From positions 29,394 to 93,393 of the forward strand of contig UQBY01000011.1 in the NCBI GenBank assembly GCA_900539375.1: a DNA stretch of 64,000 bases, written 5' to 3'. Position numbers and translations under genes: made by a program. The first letter of the stretch is position 1; every line of letters begins with the position of its first letter. The stretch is from an uncultured Clostridium sp. GTDB taxonomy: Bacteria > Bacillota > Clostridia > Clostridiales > Clostridiaceae. The notes beneath the pieces are model-generated. The model did not search any database, was not told where the DNA came from, and saw nothing but the letters and a program-made list of their open reading frames with translations. This document shows positions 45,601 through 55,100 of this stretch, piece after piece.

Positions 45601-46039
45601 AAAAGTTTCCTTCTTCTACAACACACTCTCCTGATTTTTCTGGAAGTCTTCCCTCTACAAGGTTAACCCTATTTATATAGTTTTCATTACTATCTGAAAT
45701 ATTATTTATTGGAAGTCCAAAAACCTTAAGAACATATTCATCTGATTTTATTGATGTTAATACATCTATGCTATGGGTTGGATAAACTCCCTTTACTCCA
45801 TCTACTTTTCTAATCTTAGATATATCATCTTCAGTTAATCCTAAAGTTGATAGCACTCTAAAATCCATTAAATTATAATCATCATAATAACTATCTGCTG
45901 TATTTTTCATAACAAGAGATGAGGATTTAATTCCTGTAAAAAAAGCTACTCCAATTGCTACTATTGCAAAAATAGAAAAAAATCTTCCTAAAGATTTTCT
46001 AACTTCCCTAAAGGTATCTTTAACTAAAGTTTTCTTCAT
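42623..46039 (-). CDS. FtsX-like ABC permease with very long extracellular coiled coil
   Basis: 1138 residues. N-terminal membrane helix (about 15-40) and MacB-like periplasmic domain, then a long Glu/Lys/Gln-rich coiled coil (about 255-600, with repeats such as LSEGENQILQGEEQY and KEELEKAEEK-type heptads), then two FtsX domains with three helices each (about 620-770 and 1005-1130). Such giant permeases with a coiled-coil ectodomain are known in Firmicutes and may export lipoproteins, surface peptides, or act mechanically on wall hydrolases. I use ATG 46039, two bases after the ATPase stop, where GAGTGG sits, rather than the GTG at 46048. Confidence 0.85.
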   Translation of the reverse strand: MKKTLVKDTFREVRKSLGRFFSIFAIVAIGVAFFTGIKSSSLVMKNTADSYYDDYNLMDFRVLSTLGLTEDDISKIRKVDGVKGVYPTHSIDVLTSIKSDEYVLKVFGLPINNISDSNENYINRVNLVEGRLPEKSGECVVEEGNFLAFSLKVGDKIKLSTGKDEDISKYLKNEEYTVVGKVETPYYLSYEKGTSDIGSGKVNSFIMISEDDFNMEVYTEALVTVKGAKELNSYDDEYFEVTDKVKEKLESLGETQGEVRIDDLKKQALEKLNEGKSEYEKNKKLYEDKIKEAEEKIASGKNQLTTGEKELENKKNEFNTFIEQSEKALSEGENQILQGEEQYKKAVEEYEKSKKQYEAIRSQYDSIKAEYDKAREDFESKKEEANKNIDSFEEQLKEPKENVKQLKEEIQSLYNSLENEDLTDIERKIINSKIKLKETKLKTIEITLSYLESKIEKERNKILLAEKVYQVVENQFVNIENALNSGKEQLSQGESKLNLAKETLENSKIQLQEKKAELENGKVTGGNELKKAEEKLTLGKEEIKKAEEELEKSKKYGQEQLDKALEEIKRGEEKIDSIEAPSWYVLDRKLHYSYMDYGNAADKMNSIAKVFPVFFFLVAALVCLTTMTRMVDEQRGEIGTLKALGYDKKDIVLKFIIYAFIASILGGILGVFIGSLLFPTVIYNAWAIMYVMPSVKLIFDWKLALLAIIIATLITTLAALISCYKELVATPSVLMRPLPPKNGKRIFLEKVTFIWKRLSFTKKVTARNLFRYKKRFFMTVIGISGCTALLLIGYGIKDSIKAIADIQYGDIIKSQCNITLSDDSTIEERKKALEEIKNNDGIDSALDVEYKNTTLKDGNSEVSISLVVPSDVEKFKEQVCIRERKSKTLLDLNEKEVIISEKLSKNLGIKEGDKINITIGDGYYDEVVVSGIMEMYVGHYVVMSPNYYKETFKVTPDYNAVFALTKDKNTSSEKELGKEIMSIDNVKSINFYSSMLKTFNDTISSLNFVVAVLIISAAALAFVVLYNLTNINVSERIREIATIKVLGFYDNEVAAYVYRENMLLTLIGSIVGLALGVLLHRFIMSTIEFDNVMFGRNIDFLSYIYSILLTLGFGLLVNLVMYFRLKKIPMVESLKSVE

Positions 46040-46041
46040 AA

Positions 46042-46746
46042 TTACCACTCAATCCTTTCAACAGGAGTTGGATTTTCATTAATTGTAACAGAACTTACCT
46101 TTCCATTTTTAACCTTTATAACCTTATCTCCCATTGGAGTTAAAGCTAAGTTATGGGTTATAACAACTACTGTCATTTTATATTTTCTACAGGTATTTTG
46201 AAGAAGTTTTAATACTGCTTTTCCTGTGTTATAATCTAAAGCACCAGTTGGTTCATCACATAAAAGAAGTTTAGGATTTTTAGCTAATGCCCTTGCTATT
46301 GCAACCCTTTGTTGCTCCCCTCCTGAAAGTTGTGCTGGGAAGTTATCTTTTCTTTCTTTTAATCCAACAGCTTCAATAGTTTCCATTACATTAAGAGGAT
46401 TTTTACATATTTCAGTTGCAAGTTCAACGTTTTCAACTACTGTTAAGTTTTGTACTAAATTATAAAATTGAAAAACAAATCCTATATCATATCTTCTATA
46501 TGTAGTAAGCTCTTTTTGTGAATATTTACTTATTTCTGCATTATCTACAAATATCTCTCCACTAGTTGGAGTATCCATTCCACCTAATATATTTAATATT
46601 GTACTTTTTCCAGCTCCACTAGCCCCTGCAACTACAACAAACTCTCCCTTTTTTATAGAAAAGTTTACTCCACTTAAAGCCTCTATTTCTACCTCTCCCA
46701 TTTTATAAATCTTTTTTACATCTTTAAATTCTATAAATTCGCTCAT
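46042..46746 (-). CDS. ABC transporter ATPase, MacB/LolD type
   Basis: 234 residues. Walker A AGASGAGKST (about 39-48), Q-loop FQFYNLVQNLTVVENV, signature LSGGEQQRVAIARALA, Walker B LLLCDEPTGALD and H-loop THNLAL. The FFNLVPxLT-like run is typical of the FtsE/MacB/LolD clade, which fits its partner permease of the FtsX class. Own promoter at 46786-46814. Confidence 0.9.
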   Translation of the reverse strand: MSEFIEFKDVKKIYKMGEVEIEALSGVNFSIKKGEFVVVAGASGAGKSTILNILGGMDTPTSGEIFVDNAEISKYSQKELTTYRRYDIGFVFQFYNLVQNLTVVENVELATEICKNPLNVMETIEAVGLKERKDNFPAQLSGGEQQRVAIARALAKNPKLLLCDEPTGALDYNTGKAVLKLLQNTCRKYKMTVVVITHNLALTPMGDKVIKVKNGKVSSVTINENPTPVERIEW

Positions 46747-46785
46747 AGCTTATCACCTTACTTACTTTCTTTTCTTATTTTAATA

Positions 46786-46814
46786 ATTATACTAAAATTT
46801 AAAAATTTACTCAA
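46786..46814 (-). promoter_or_regulatory. Promoter of the ABC (MacB/FtsX) operon
   Basis: On the minus strand TTGAGT (46809-46814) and TATAAT (46786-46791), 17-base spacer, 40 bases before ATG 46746. Confidence 0.8.
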
Positions 46815-47056
46815 TATTTTTAATTAATTAAAATCTCTAGTCATTTTATTTCAACAATATTTTTCATAATTAATGTAATGTAAACAGCAATATTATCTAA
46901 TTGGTATATAATATAACTTGTATTCTTAAAATCCTTAACTATTGCTAGTATTAAAATTACTAAAAAAGTGTTTTCTAATTTTATAGTAAAGTTATGCTTT
47001 CTTTTAACATATTTATGATAAATATTAATTCAAAGATTTTTTACTTGTTAAAACTA

Positions 47057-47085
47057 TTGTAGAAAAACCTTTATTTATGTATAAT
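47057..47085 (+). promoter_or_regulatory. Promoter of the DUF5685 cassette
   Basis: TTGTAG (47057-47062) and TATAAT (47080-47085), 17-base spacer, preceded by TG (extended -10). 33 bases before GTG 47118. Confidence 0.75.
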
Positions 47086-47117
47086 AGATTTTATAAAATT
47101 AAGGAGGTTTTTAAAAA

Positions 47118-48020
47118 GTGTTTGGCTATGTAAAACCTTTGATTTCTGAACTTAAAGTTAAAGAATATAATTTATTTAAAAGTTATTATTGCAGTCTTTG
47201 TTTTAGTATTAAAAAAAACTTTGGAAATATTCCAAGAATGACATTAAATTATGATATGACTTTTTTAGCCATACTTTTAGATAGTTTAAATGAAGATAAA
47301 TTAGAATTTAAAACAAAAAACTGTATTCTTCATCCTACTTCTAAAAAGCCTATTATCTTAAACAACAAATCTTTAGATTATTCTTCATATATGAATATAT
47401 CTCTTGTTTACTTTAAACTTTTAGATGATGTGATGGATGATAAAAACTTAAAAAGCAAAGGTTTTTCCTTAATATTATATCCTTATAAAAAGAAATTTCC
47501 TAAATCAATTAATTTAATTAATGATATAATAAAAGAAAATCTTAATATGCTTAATAAATTAGAAACAAACAAAAATTTTCAATCTTTAGATGAAATATGT
47601 GACCCTTTTGGGAAAATAGTTGGAAAAATTTTAGAAATGTATCCTGAAAAAATAACAGAAGACTCTCAAGAAACAAGAAGAAATCTTTATAATTTAGGAT
47701 ATTTTCTTGGCAAATGGATATATTTAATTGATGCTTTAGATGATTTAGAAGATGATATAAACAAAAATAAATTTAATCCTATAAATTATCTTTTTAATAA
47801 GAATACTTTAGACTATAATAGCTTTATTAAAACCATACAAGAAAGGTTAGAGTTTAATATTTTAAATTGTAGCTATAATTTAAGAGAATATCTAAATAAA
47901 CTACCAGTTAAAAAAAACAAAAGTATATTAGAAAACATTGTAAATTTAGGTATGATGGATAAATATTTAAAATTAATAAACAAAAATAAAGGAAGTGACC
48001 TTGAAAATGAATCCATATGA
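47118..48020 (+). CDS. DUF5685 protein with CxxC and two Asp-rich motifs
   Basis: 300 residues, GTG start behind AAGGAGG (47101-47107). Soluble and helical. A CxxC at 25-28, Cys69 before HPTSKKP, and Cys161. Two Asp-rich runs, LLDDVMDD (101-108) and DALDDLEDD (205-213), separated by about 100 residues. The pattern resembles the paired metal-binding motifs of class I isoprenoid (squalene/phytoene) synthases, though spacing and flanks are not proof. The family DUF5685 is conserved in clostridia, usually with a J-domain protein next to it. Function unknown. Overlaps the J-domain gene by 14 bases. Confidence 0.8.
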   Translation: MFGYVKPLISELKVKEYNLFKSYYCSLCFSIKKNFGNIPRMTLNYDMTFLAILLDSLNEDKLEFKTKNCILHPTSKKPIILNNKSLDYSSYMNISLVYFKLLDDVMDDKNLKSKGFSLILYPYKKKFPKSINLINDIIKENLNMLNKLETNKNFQSLDEICDPFGKIVGKILEMYPEKITEDSQETRRNLYNLGYFLGKWIYLIDALDDLEDDINKNKFNPINYLFNKNTLDYNSFIKTIQERLEFNILNCSYNLREYLNKLPVKKNKSILENIVNLGMMDKYLKLINKNKGSDLENESI

Positions 48021-48633
48021 AGTGCTAGATATAAAACCAGGAGCATCTCAAGAAGAAATTAAAAAAGCTTATAGAAAACTAGTTAAACAATACCACCCAG
48101 ACCAATATAAAGATAATCCTCTTCAAGAACTTGCACAAAAAAAGATGGTAGAAATAAATGAAGCTTATGATATGCTTAAAAAAAATAATGGAGATTACAA
48201 TTCATCTCATTCAAATAATTCTTCAAATTATAGTAGTAATAACTCTAATTATAGTAATTCCTCAAGCCATCCTCAGGATTTATTTGCTGTAAGAGTATTT
48301 ATTCAAAAAGGAGATCTTGCATCTGCTGAAAGTATTTTAAATAAAGTAACTAATAGAAATGCTGAGTGGAACTTTTTAATGGGAAAAGTTCAAATAAACA
48401 AAGGATGGTTTGATTCTGGAAGAAATTATTTAATTAAAGCAACTGAAATGGACCCTAATAATTTTGAGTATAGGCAAGCTTTAGAGCAAATACAATCAAG
48501 AGGAAAAAGTTATAGTAAACCTTATTATAGAACAACTTATAATGTAGATGAGGCTTGTAATTGTTGCGTGAATTTATGGTATCTTGATTCATTATGTGAA
48601 TGTTTTGGAGGAGACCTTATAGAATGTTTCTAA
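48007..48633 (+). CDS. J-domain (DnaJ-like) protein with Ser/Asn linker and Cys-rich tail
   Basis: 208 residues from ATG 48007 (AAAGGAAG at 47988-47995). J domain 1-65 with HPD at 30-32 (YHPDQYKDNP). Then a low-complexity Ser/Asn run (about 68-90), a TPR-like helical segment (GDLASAESILNKVTNRNAEWNFLMGK) and a C-terminal Cys-rich tail (DEACNCCVNLWYLDSLCECF). It stimulates DnaK in theory; the Cys tail could bind metal. No zinc-finger or C-terminal substrate domain of true DnaJ, so it is a type III J-protein. Overlaps the DUF5685 gene. Confidence 0.85.
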   Translation: MNPYEVLDIKPGASQEEIKKAYRKLVKQYHPDQYKDNPLQELAQKKMVEINEAYDMLKKNNGDYNSSHSNNSSNYSSNNSNYSNSSSHPQDLFAVRVFIQKGDLASAESILNKVTNRNAEWNFLMGKVQINKGWFDSGRNYLIKATEMDPNNFEYRQALEQIQSRGKSYSKPYYRTTYNVDEACNCCVNLWYLDSLCECFGGDLIECF

Positions 48634-48651
48634 AATAAAAGAGGTGATAAA

Positions 48652-49149
48652 ATGAAGGCTAAAAACATTACCCTTGGAGGAATTTTAATAGCTTTAGGTG
48701 TTGTAATTTTATATTTAACAACTATAATACCAATAAATACCCTTGCTCTTTTAACACTATCTTCTTGTTTAATTCCAATTGCAATTATAAGAGGAAACTT
48801 AAAAACTGGATTTTTTGTATACATAGGTACATCAGCACTAAGCTTTTTTCTTCTTCCAATTAATTATACTTTAATGTATATATTCTTATTTGGAATTTAT
48901 GGAATTATAAAATTTTTCATTGAAAAACTAAATAAAATTCCATTAGAAATAGTATTTAAGCTTATATATTTTAATATTTTACTTTTAGTAGCATTATTTT
49001 TTATTAATAACTTTTTATCATATTTTAATATTAATATGAATATTTACTTATTTATAATATGTGCTAATGTTGTATTTTTAATATATGATTATGCTTTAAC
49101 AATATTTTTAACATATTTTCTTGAAAAAATTAACAAAAAACTTAAATAA
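48652..49149 (+). CDS. Small polytopic membrane protein of the DUF5685 cassette
   Basis: 165 residues, about five membrane helices (7-24, 29-45, 53-70, 75-95, 105-135, 140-160), no charged motif. It resembles an ECF-type substrate-binding (S-component) shape, but no signature is visible. It follows the J-domain gene by 18 bases with AGAGGTG, so the three are one operon. Family unknown to me. Confidence 0.65.
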   Translation: MKAKNITLGGILIALGVVILYLTTIIPINTLALLTLSSCLIPIAIIRGNLKTGFFVYIGTSALSFFLLPINYTLMYIFLFGIYGIIKFFIEKLNKIPLEIVFKLIYFNILLLVALFFINNFLSYFNINMNIYLFIICANVVFLIYDYALTIFLTYFLEKINKKLK

Positions 49150-49150
49150 T

Positions 49151-49189
49151 AAAAAGGTTGTCTTACAAAATAATAAGACAACCTTTTTT
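49151..49189. terminator. Bidirectional terminator after the DUF5685 cassette
   Basis: AAAAAGGTTGTCTTA (49151-49165) and TAAGACAACCTTTTT (49174-49188), perfect 15-base stem, 8-base loop; T-runs on both strands. It also ends argH. Confidence 0.92.
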
Positions 49190-49193
49190 ATTA

Positions 49194-50510
49194 TTATTTT
49201 AAGTTTTTCTTTATACCCTTATTTAATATGTTTTCATAATCTATAAAGCTATATATATCTGAGTCTATAACTTCTGAGAATTTTTTAAGTTCATCTAATG
49301 TTAACTCTTCAATAGCCTTATTATTATCTTCACAATAAATAACAATTTTTCCAACTATGCTATGAGCATCTCTAAATGGAACATTTTTATTAACAAGATA
49401 ATCTGCTACTTCAGTTGCATTTAAGAAGCCTCCATGAACTGCTTTTTTCATGTTTTCTTCTTTAAGTTTTAAAGTTGAAATCATTCTTTCCATTATTTGA
49501 AGACACATTTCTATTGTTTTTACACTATCAAAGAATCCTTCTTTATCTTCTTGCATATCTTTGTTATATGCAAGTGGAAGTCCTTTCATAACTGTTAAAA
49601 GTCCCATTAAATTACCATAAACTCTTCCAGTCTTTCCACGTATAAGTTCTGCTCCATCTGGATTTTTCTTTTGAGGCATTATTGAACTTCCTGTAGTATA
49701 TAAATCATCAATTTCTACAAAATCAAATTCTTTACTGTTCCAAAGAATAAGTTCTTCACTTAATCTGCTTAAATGCATCATTATAATTGAGAAATCACTC
49801 ATAAGCTCAAGTAAATAATCTCTATCACTTACCCCATCCATAAAGTTTGTAACAAGTCTTTTAAATCCTAGCTTTTCTTGAGTTATTGTTCTGTCAATAT
49901 TATGAGTAGTTCCTGCTAATGCTCCACAACCAAGTGGTGATTCATCTAATATTTCAAGAGCATTACGAAGTCTTTTTTCATCTCTATCAAACATACTATA
50001 ATATGCCATTAAATGATGTTTAAATGTTACAACTTGTGCCCTTTGAAGATGAGTATATCCAGGCATTATAACAGGATTTTCATCTGCTTTTTTCTTTAAA
50101 GTTTCTTTTAAATCACTAACTAATTCTGTAATTGATTGAGCCTTTTCCTTTGCAAATAGTCTCATATCTAATGCAACTTGGTCATTACGGCTTCTTGCTG
50201 TATGAAGCTTTTTACCAACATCTCCAATTCTCTCAATTAAATTTATTTCTACAAAACTATGTATATCTTCATAGTCTCCCTCTAATGGAAGTTTTCCACT
50301 TTCTATATCATCTAATATTTCAAGAAGACCATCTGTAATTTCTTTTCCTTCTTCCTTTGTAAGAAGTCCACATTTTACTTGCATATATACATGTGCAATA
50401 CTTCCTTCTATATCTTTTTTGTAAAGAACATTATCATATCCAAAGGATTTATTAAATTCTTCCATTAATTCATTTTCAGCTTTTCTAAAACGTCCACCCC
50501 ATAATTTCAT
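49194..50510 (-). CDS. argH: Argininosuccinate lyase
   Basis: 438 residues. KLWGGRF at the N-terminus, family signature SSIMPQKKNPD with the catalytic Ser, THLQRAQ and DYLLELMSDF. It splits argininosuccinate into Arg and fumarate. I start it at ATG 50510: GAGGTG (50517-50522) lies six bases before, in the longer frame from GTG 50519. No argG is beside it, so the arginine pathway in this strain is scattered or partial. Confidence 0.93.
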   Translation of the reverse strand: MKLWGGRFRKAENELMEEFNKSFGYDNVLYKKDIEGSIAHVYMQVKCGLLTKEEGKEITDGLLEILDDIESGKLPLEGDYEDIHSFVEINLIERIGDVGKKLHTARSRNDQVALDMRLFAKEKAQSITELVSDLKETLKKKADENPVIMPGYTHLQRAQVVTFKHHLMAYYSMFDRDEKRLRNALEILDESPLGCGALAGTTHNIDRTITQEKLGFKRLVTNFMDGVSDRDYLLELMSDFSIIMMHLSRLSEELILWNSKEFDFVEIDDLYTTGSSIMPQKKNPDGAELIRGKTGRVYGNLMGLLTVMKGLPLAYNKDMQEDKEGFFDSVKTIEMCLQIMERMISTLKLKEENMKKAVHGGFLNATEVADYLVNKNVPFRDAHSIVGKIVIYCEDNNKAIEELTLDELKKFSEVIDSDIYSFIDYENILNKGIKKNLK

Positions 50511-50581
50511 TATCTTCACCTCAAAGTTTTATATATTCTAGGTAATTATAACATATTTCTTATACCTTAGGAAATAATATA

Positions 50582-50630
50582 AAAAAAAAGAAACAGCATC
50601 ATCTTTTATAAACTGATAGGGTTTCTTTTT
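50582..50630 (-). terminator. Terminator overlapping the end of the 411-residue gene
   Basis: AAAAAAGAAAC (50584-50594) and GTTTCTTTTTT (50621-50631) form the stem. The 5' arm on the minus strand is inside the last codons (Lys-Lys-Arg-Asn) and the stop codon lies in the loop. T-run follows. Confidence 0.65.
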
Positions 50631-51841
50631 TTTAATTCTAAATCAAATTTTTTTATAAAATCCTCATTTTTAGATAGTTTATAGCTTCCTTTTAAATCAT
50701 TAAAGTATTCAAGAATTTCTTTAAATTCAGGATTTTCAATAAAATATCTTCTACAATCTTCTCTTTCTAATATAGATTTAGATTTTTTAAAATAATAATA
50801 TATAAAATATCCATCTTTTTTAGCTTTTAAATAAGGTTTAAGCTCTTTAAAAGAAAATTTATATTTATAATATTCTCCAAGTTCTATAACATACTTAACT
50901 TTTCCCTGAACCTTTTTTATTGCTTCTCTAAAAAGATACTCACATCTTTTCAATTTATCATTAATTATATTTAATAAAAATTCTCTATCTTTAATAAACT
51001 CTAATCTTTTATAGGATATAACTGTATCTAATAAGAAAACTGCATATATTGAATAAATATCAGTTCCTTCTATAATTGCATATGGAAGATATAATTTTAT
51101 TAAATCTATTATACAAGGTAAACTTTCTAAATCTTTATCTTTTATATACTCTACTACTATATAAGAAATATTTTTTATATCTCTAAAATTTAAATCATCC
51201 TTTTTTAAATACTTCCACATAATATTATTTTCTACTATATAATTTACTAATAAATTTGTATATTGTTTATTTTTATATCCTTCATTTATTAAATATTTTA
51301 CTTCTTCATCTTTAGAAAAATTCATATTAATTATAGCAAAAACTCTTATTGTTCCATCTGTTTTTTTGCATAAGTTAAAAAGAAATTCTTCAGAGTTTTC
51401 CATATCTTTTATACAATCTTTTAAATAAAAAATATATTCTCCACTTTTAGAAAACACATTTACTATATGGTCTATTTCATAATCTTTTAAATAATCTTTG
51501 CATAACATAAGCCCTAATATAACTTCCCATTTAGAGGTTCCTCTATATATAAAGTCCTTTATTAAATTTATAAAATCTTCCTTATTTATAACCTTGTTAT
51601 CAATTAAAAGGCTAACTTTATCTAATAAAAGTTCTTGATAATTAATTAAATATGATAATTCCATATTAAACTCTTCATATTCTTTTTCTTTATTATTTAT
51701 AACTCTTAACTTTATATATTCTATTATCTTATCTATAAGAGCCTTTGCAAGCTTTTCTGAAACAGGAGAACTTTTTAATTCATTTTGCCCTAAAACACTT
51801 TTATACTCTTTTAAGTTTAATAAATCTTCATATATAACCAA
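50606..51841 (-). CDS. Hypothetical helical protein (HEAT-like?)
   Basis: 411 residues, helical and Tyr/Lys-rich, TTG start behind GAGGTGAGGT. Repeated helical pairs (YLINYQELLLDKVSLLI, WEVILGLMLCKDYL, GYIIFYLKDCIKDM-type) suggest HEAT/ARM-like scaffolds. No catalytic motif or membrane helix. I do not recognise the family. Its tail overlaps the terminator. Confidence 0.6.
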   Translation of the reverse strand: MVIYEDLLNLKEYKSVLGQNELKSSPVSEKLAKALIDKIIEYIKLRVINNKEKEYEEFNMELSYLINYQELLLDKVSLLIDNKVINKEDFINLIKDFIYRGTSKWEVILGLMLCKDYLKDYEIDHIVNVFSKSGEYIFYLKDCIKDMENSEEFLFNLCKKTDGTIRVFAIINMNFSKDEEVKYLINEGYKNKQYTNLLVNYIVENNIMWKYLKKDDLNFRDIKNISYIVVEYIKDKDLESLPCIIDLIKLYLPYAIIEGTDIYSIYAVFLLDTVISYKRLEFIKDREFLLNIINDKLKRCEYLFREAIKKVQGKVKYVIELGEYYKYKFSFKELKPYLKAKKDGYFIYYYFKKSKSILEREDCRRYFIENPEFKEILEYFNDLKGSYKLSKNEDFIKKFDLELKKRNPISL

Positions 51842-52080
51842 TTACCTCACCTCTTTTCATAGCTTTCCTCTTTTATATAATAACATATTTCGACTTATAT
51901 GTATAGATATTTTTGTCATATTAACTCGAATTTTTATAATATTCAAATTTTAACTATATTTTCATAAAAAATATCTGCCTAATTAAGATAAATATATAAA
52001 CGAAAACAAAGGGCTTTGGAAAAATGATTTTTTATTTTTTCATAGCTTTTTTAATTCATTATATTGTATTATAAGGATAG

Positions 52081-52112
52081 AAAAAAAGGTGGCAAGTTAA
52101 GCCACCTTTTTT
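52081..52112 (-). terminator. Terminator of pulA
   Basis: AAAAAAAGGTGGC (52081-52093) and GCCACCTTTTTT (52101-52112) with a 7-base loop, 15 bases after the pulA stop. Confidence 0.92.
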
Positions 52113-52126
52113 ATAATTTTATTTTT

Positions 52127-55100
52127 TTAAGATATTTTTTTCTTTCTAGAAAATACTATAACTCCTGTAGCTGAAACTATAACTAAGCCTAAAACTAAAA
52201 CTATGTTGTTATAATCTCCAGTTTTAGATGTTGTTGTGCTTGAATTATTGTTATTACTATTATTTGATGAATTGTTATTGTTGTTGTCACCAGTTGATGA
52301 ATTATTATTATTATTATTGTTCTTATCATCATTTGATGGATTATTATTATCATTATTGTTATCATCATCTGATGGGTTATTGTTATCAGCTATTGATGCT
52401 TCATAACTTTCCTTATCAACTAAAACATAAGAACTATGTGCTGGAACTACTACAGAACCTTCTGAACCTTTTATGCTTCCTAAAGACTTAACTCCTGCAT
52501 TTTCTCCATTAACAACAATTTCCCAATCTAAATCTCCATTGTAAAGTGGAATTTCAACGTCTGTATCATTTGCATTAAATAATACCATTATGTTCTTCCA
52601 AACATCATTTACAGTTTCTCCATTTAAGTTGTATGCTACAACATTAGCTGGAAGGTCAAGGTCTGTATCTAAGAATTTAATGCTATTTTGAATTTCTTCA
52701 GTAGAGTTCATTCTAAATGCCTTGTGAGCTTTTCTCATAGAAATTAAACCCTTATAATAGTCATATAAATCACTATATTCTACTTTTCTTTCCCAATCAA
52801 TTTGGTTAACTGAATCTGGTGCATTATAGCTGTTTTCATTAAATGTTCCATCTTCATTAACCTTTGTTCTTGCCATTTCTTCACCAGCTTGCATAAATGG
52901 TATACCTTGTGAAGTATAAATTATTGCAGCTGACATTTTGTTCATTTGAACTAATTCATCTCTTGAAGCTTCTGGATTAGTTGTTTGTAACTTATCCCAT
53001 AAAGTAAAGTTATCATGAGCTGAAGCGTAGTTTATTGTTTGATATGGTTCATTTGCCCAAGCTTTAGTTTGGTTTGCAACCTTACTTGAATCAATTTGGT
53101 CATTTGCTGTTGAAGCTACAATACCAAATTTAATTGTTTCTTCAAATCCTTGTCCACCATTAACAAATGCTGGAGCTGTTGCTGTAAATACATGTCCCTT
53201 TATACCATCTCTCATATCGTCACTAAATGCAGCTATTTGTAATTCACCATATTTAGGTGTATTTACTTTAGTAGCAGCCTTATCTGATGCTAATGGAGAA
53301 TCTCCACCAGTCCATCCTTCACCATACATAAGAATTGAATCATCAATTTTATTTAATTCAGTTCTTATTTCTTTCATTGTGTCTATATCATGTAATCCCA
53401 TAAGGTCAAATCTGAATCCATCTATATGATATTCTTTTGCCCAGTAAGTTACTGAATCTACCATAAACTTTCTAACCATTGAACGTTCTGATGCTGTTTC
53501 ATTTCCACAACCTGAACCATTTGAGAAAGTTCCATTTGCAGATTGTCTGTAATAATAATTTGGAACTGCTAAGTTAAGATTTGAATCTAAAGTAGCTCCA
53601 GTATGGTTATAAACAACATCCATAACTACTCTTATTCCAGCTTTGTGAAGTTCTTGAACCATTTTCTTAAACTCTTCAATTCTTATTGTTCCAGTATATG
53701 GGTCAGATGAATAAGAACCTTCTGGTACATTGTAGTTTTTAGGGTCATATCCCCAGTTAAATTGAGGAACATCTAATTTAGTTTCATCAATTGATTGATG
53801 GTCAAATGTTGGAAGTATATGAACAACATTTACTCCTAATTCTTTTAAGTGGTCTACTCCAGTCTTAACATCTGTTCCTGGAATTGTAGTTCCTTCTTGC
53901 CATACACCATTATATTTACCCTTATATTCAAGTGATATTCCTGAATTATCTGAAATAGAGAAATCTCTTATATGCATTTCATAGATAATTGCATCTGTTG
54001 GGTCTTCAAGAACTGGTTTTGTATCTTCATTCCAACCTTCTGGATTTGTAGAAGCTAAATCTACAACCATACCTTGGTTACCATTAACTCCAACTGCTTT
54101 TGCATATGGGTCTACTACTTCATTAGTAGTTCCATCAATTGTTACTAAATAATTATAGAATTGTCCCTTTTGGTCTCCAGCTAAATTAAGTGACCAAGAA
54201 CCATTTTCACCTTTAGTCATTGGAAGTACTTTTTCAGCTTCTCCAATATTTTTACCATCAGTTCCATATAAAGCTACCTTTACATCAGAAGCTGTTGGTG
54301 CCCAAAGTGTAAATGTTGTACCTATCTTACTGTAAACAGCACCTAATTCTCCATTGTAAGTATAAGCATTAGCAAATTCTTCGCTATCATATACCTTACC
54401 TGGCATTAATTGTTTTCCTTCTAATCCTTCAATTTCTAATGTGTAATTTTTATTTAAATCTAAATCTTCTGATAAATAAACTACACCAGATAATCCAGAT
54501 TCATCTAATTGAATACTTTCATATGGAACTTCTTCTCCATCTGATGAAGTTATTTTTAAAACTAAATCTTCTCCTACTTTACTATTAACAGCAAATTGAA
54601 CTTCTCTTAATCCATTTATATTTGCTTCTGTAACTCTAGGGTTTTTAGAAACTTCAATTGCTTCATCTGCAGCTTCTTTAGTATAGTAAACTTTTTCTTG
54701 TCCACTTACTACATAAACATCAACTACTCCATCAGCATTCATATAAGCTTTATTTACAAATCTATCACCATCCCAATCCTTTTGAGACCAGTCATTCTTT
54801 CTTACTATAAATCCTATATTAGTTTCTTCATCTACATTAGAAAATTCTGCTGTGGTAACCTTACCAAAATCGTCATCAGTAAACTCATAACTATTTCCTT
54901 CATTTGCCCATGCCCATAAATCCCAATTAGTATAATCTTCATCGAATCTATAGTAGTGTAAATTTAAAGTAACCTTGTCAAATGCCTTCTTAAATTCTCT
55001 AGTTGATAAATTTCTGCTTCCATCTTCTGATTCAACAGCTAAATATTCAACATCCCCTTGTGTTAAGTCAGGCTTTATGTCTTCATTAACAAATTTATCA

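Larger units (their letters stand above)
46747..47117. other. 371-base divergent intergenic region
   Basis: No gene is visible. It carries the promoter of the ABC operon (46786-46814, minus) and the promoter of the DUF5685 gene (47057-47085, plus). A second TATAAT-like run at 46907-46912 has no clear -35. No hairpin with a T-run and no riboswitch motif is seen. The rest is featureless AT-rich DNA. Confidence 0.7.

Noticed and set aside
52024..52074. 16-codon hydrophobic small frame upstream of the pullulanase terminator
   Set aside because: No convincing ribosome site, promoter or repeat; the length is expected by chance in AT-rich DNA.
52228..52491. Repetitive stretch opposite the pullulanase tail, with an open frame reading Tyr/His runs
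   Set aside because: It is the reverse complement of the Asn/Asp/Ser-rich linker of pulA. Repeats are coding low complexity, not a CRISPR array, and no ribosome site precedes the frame.
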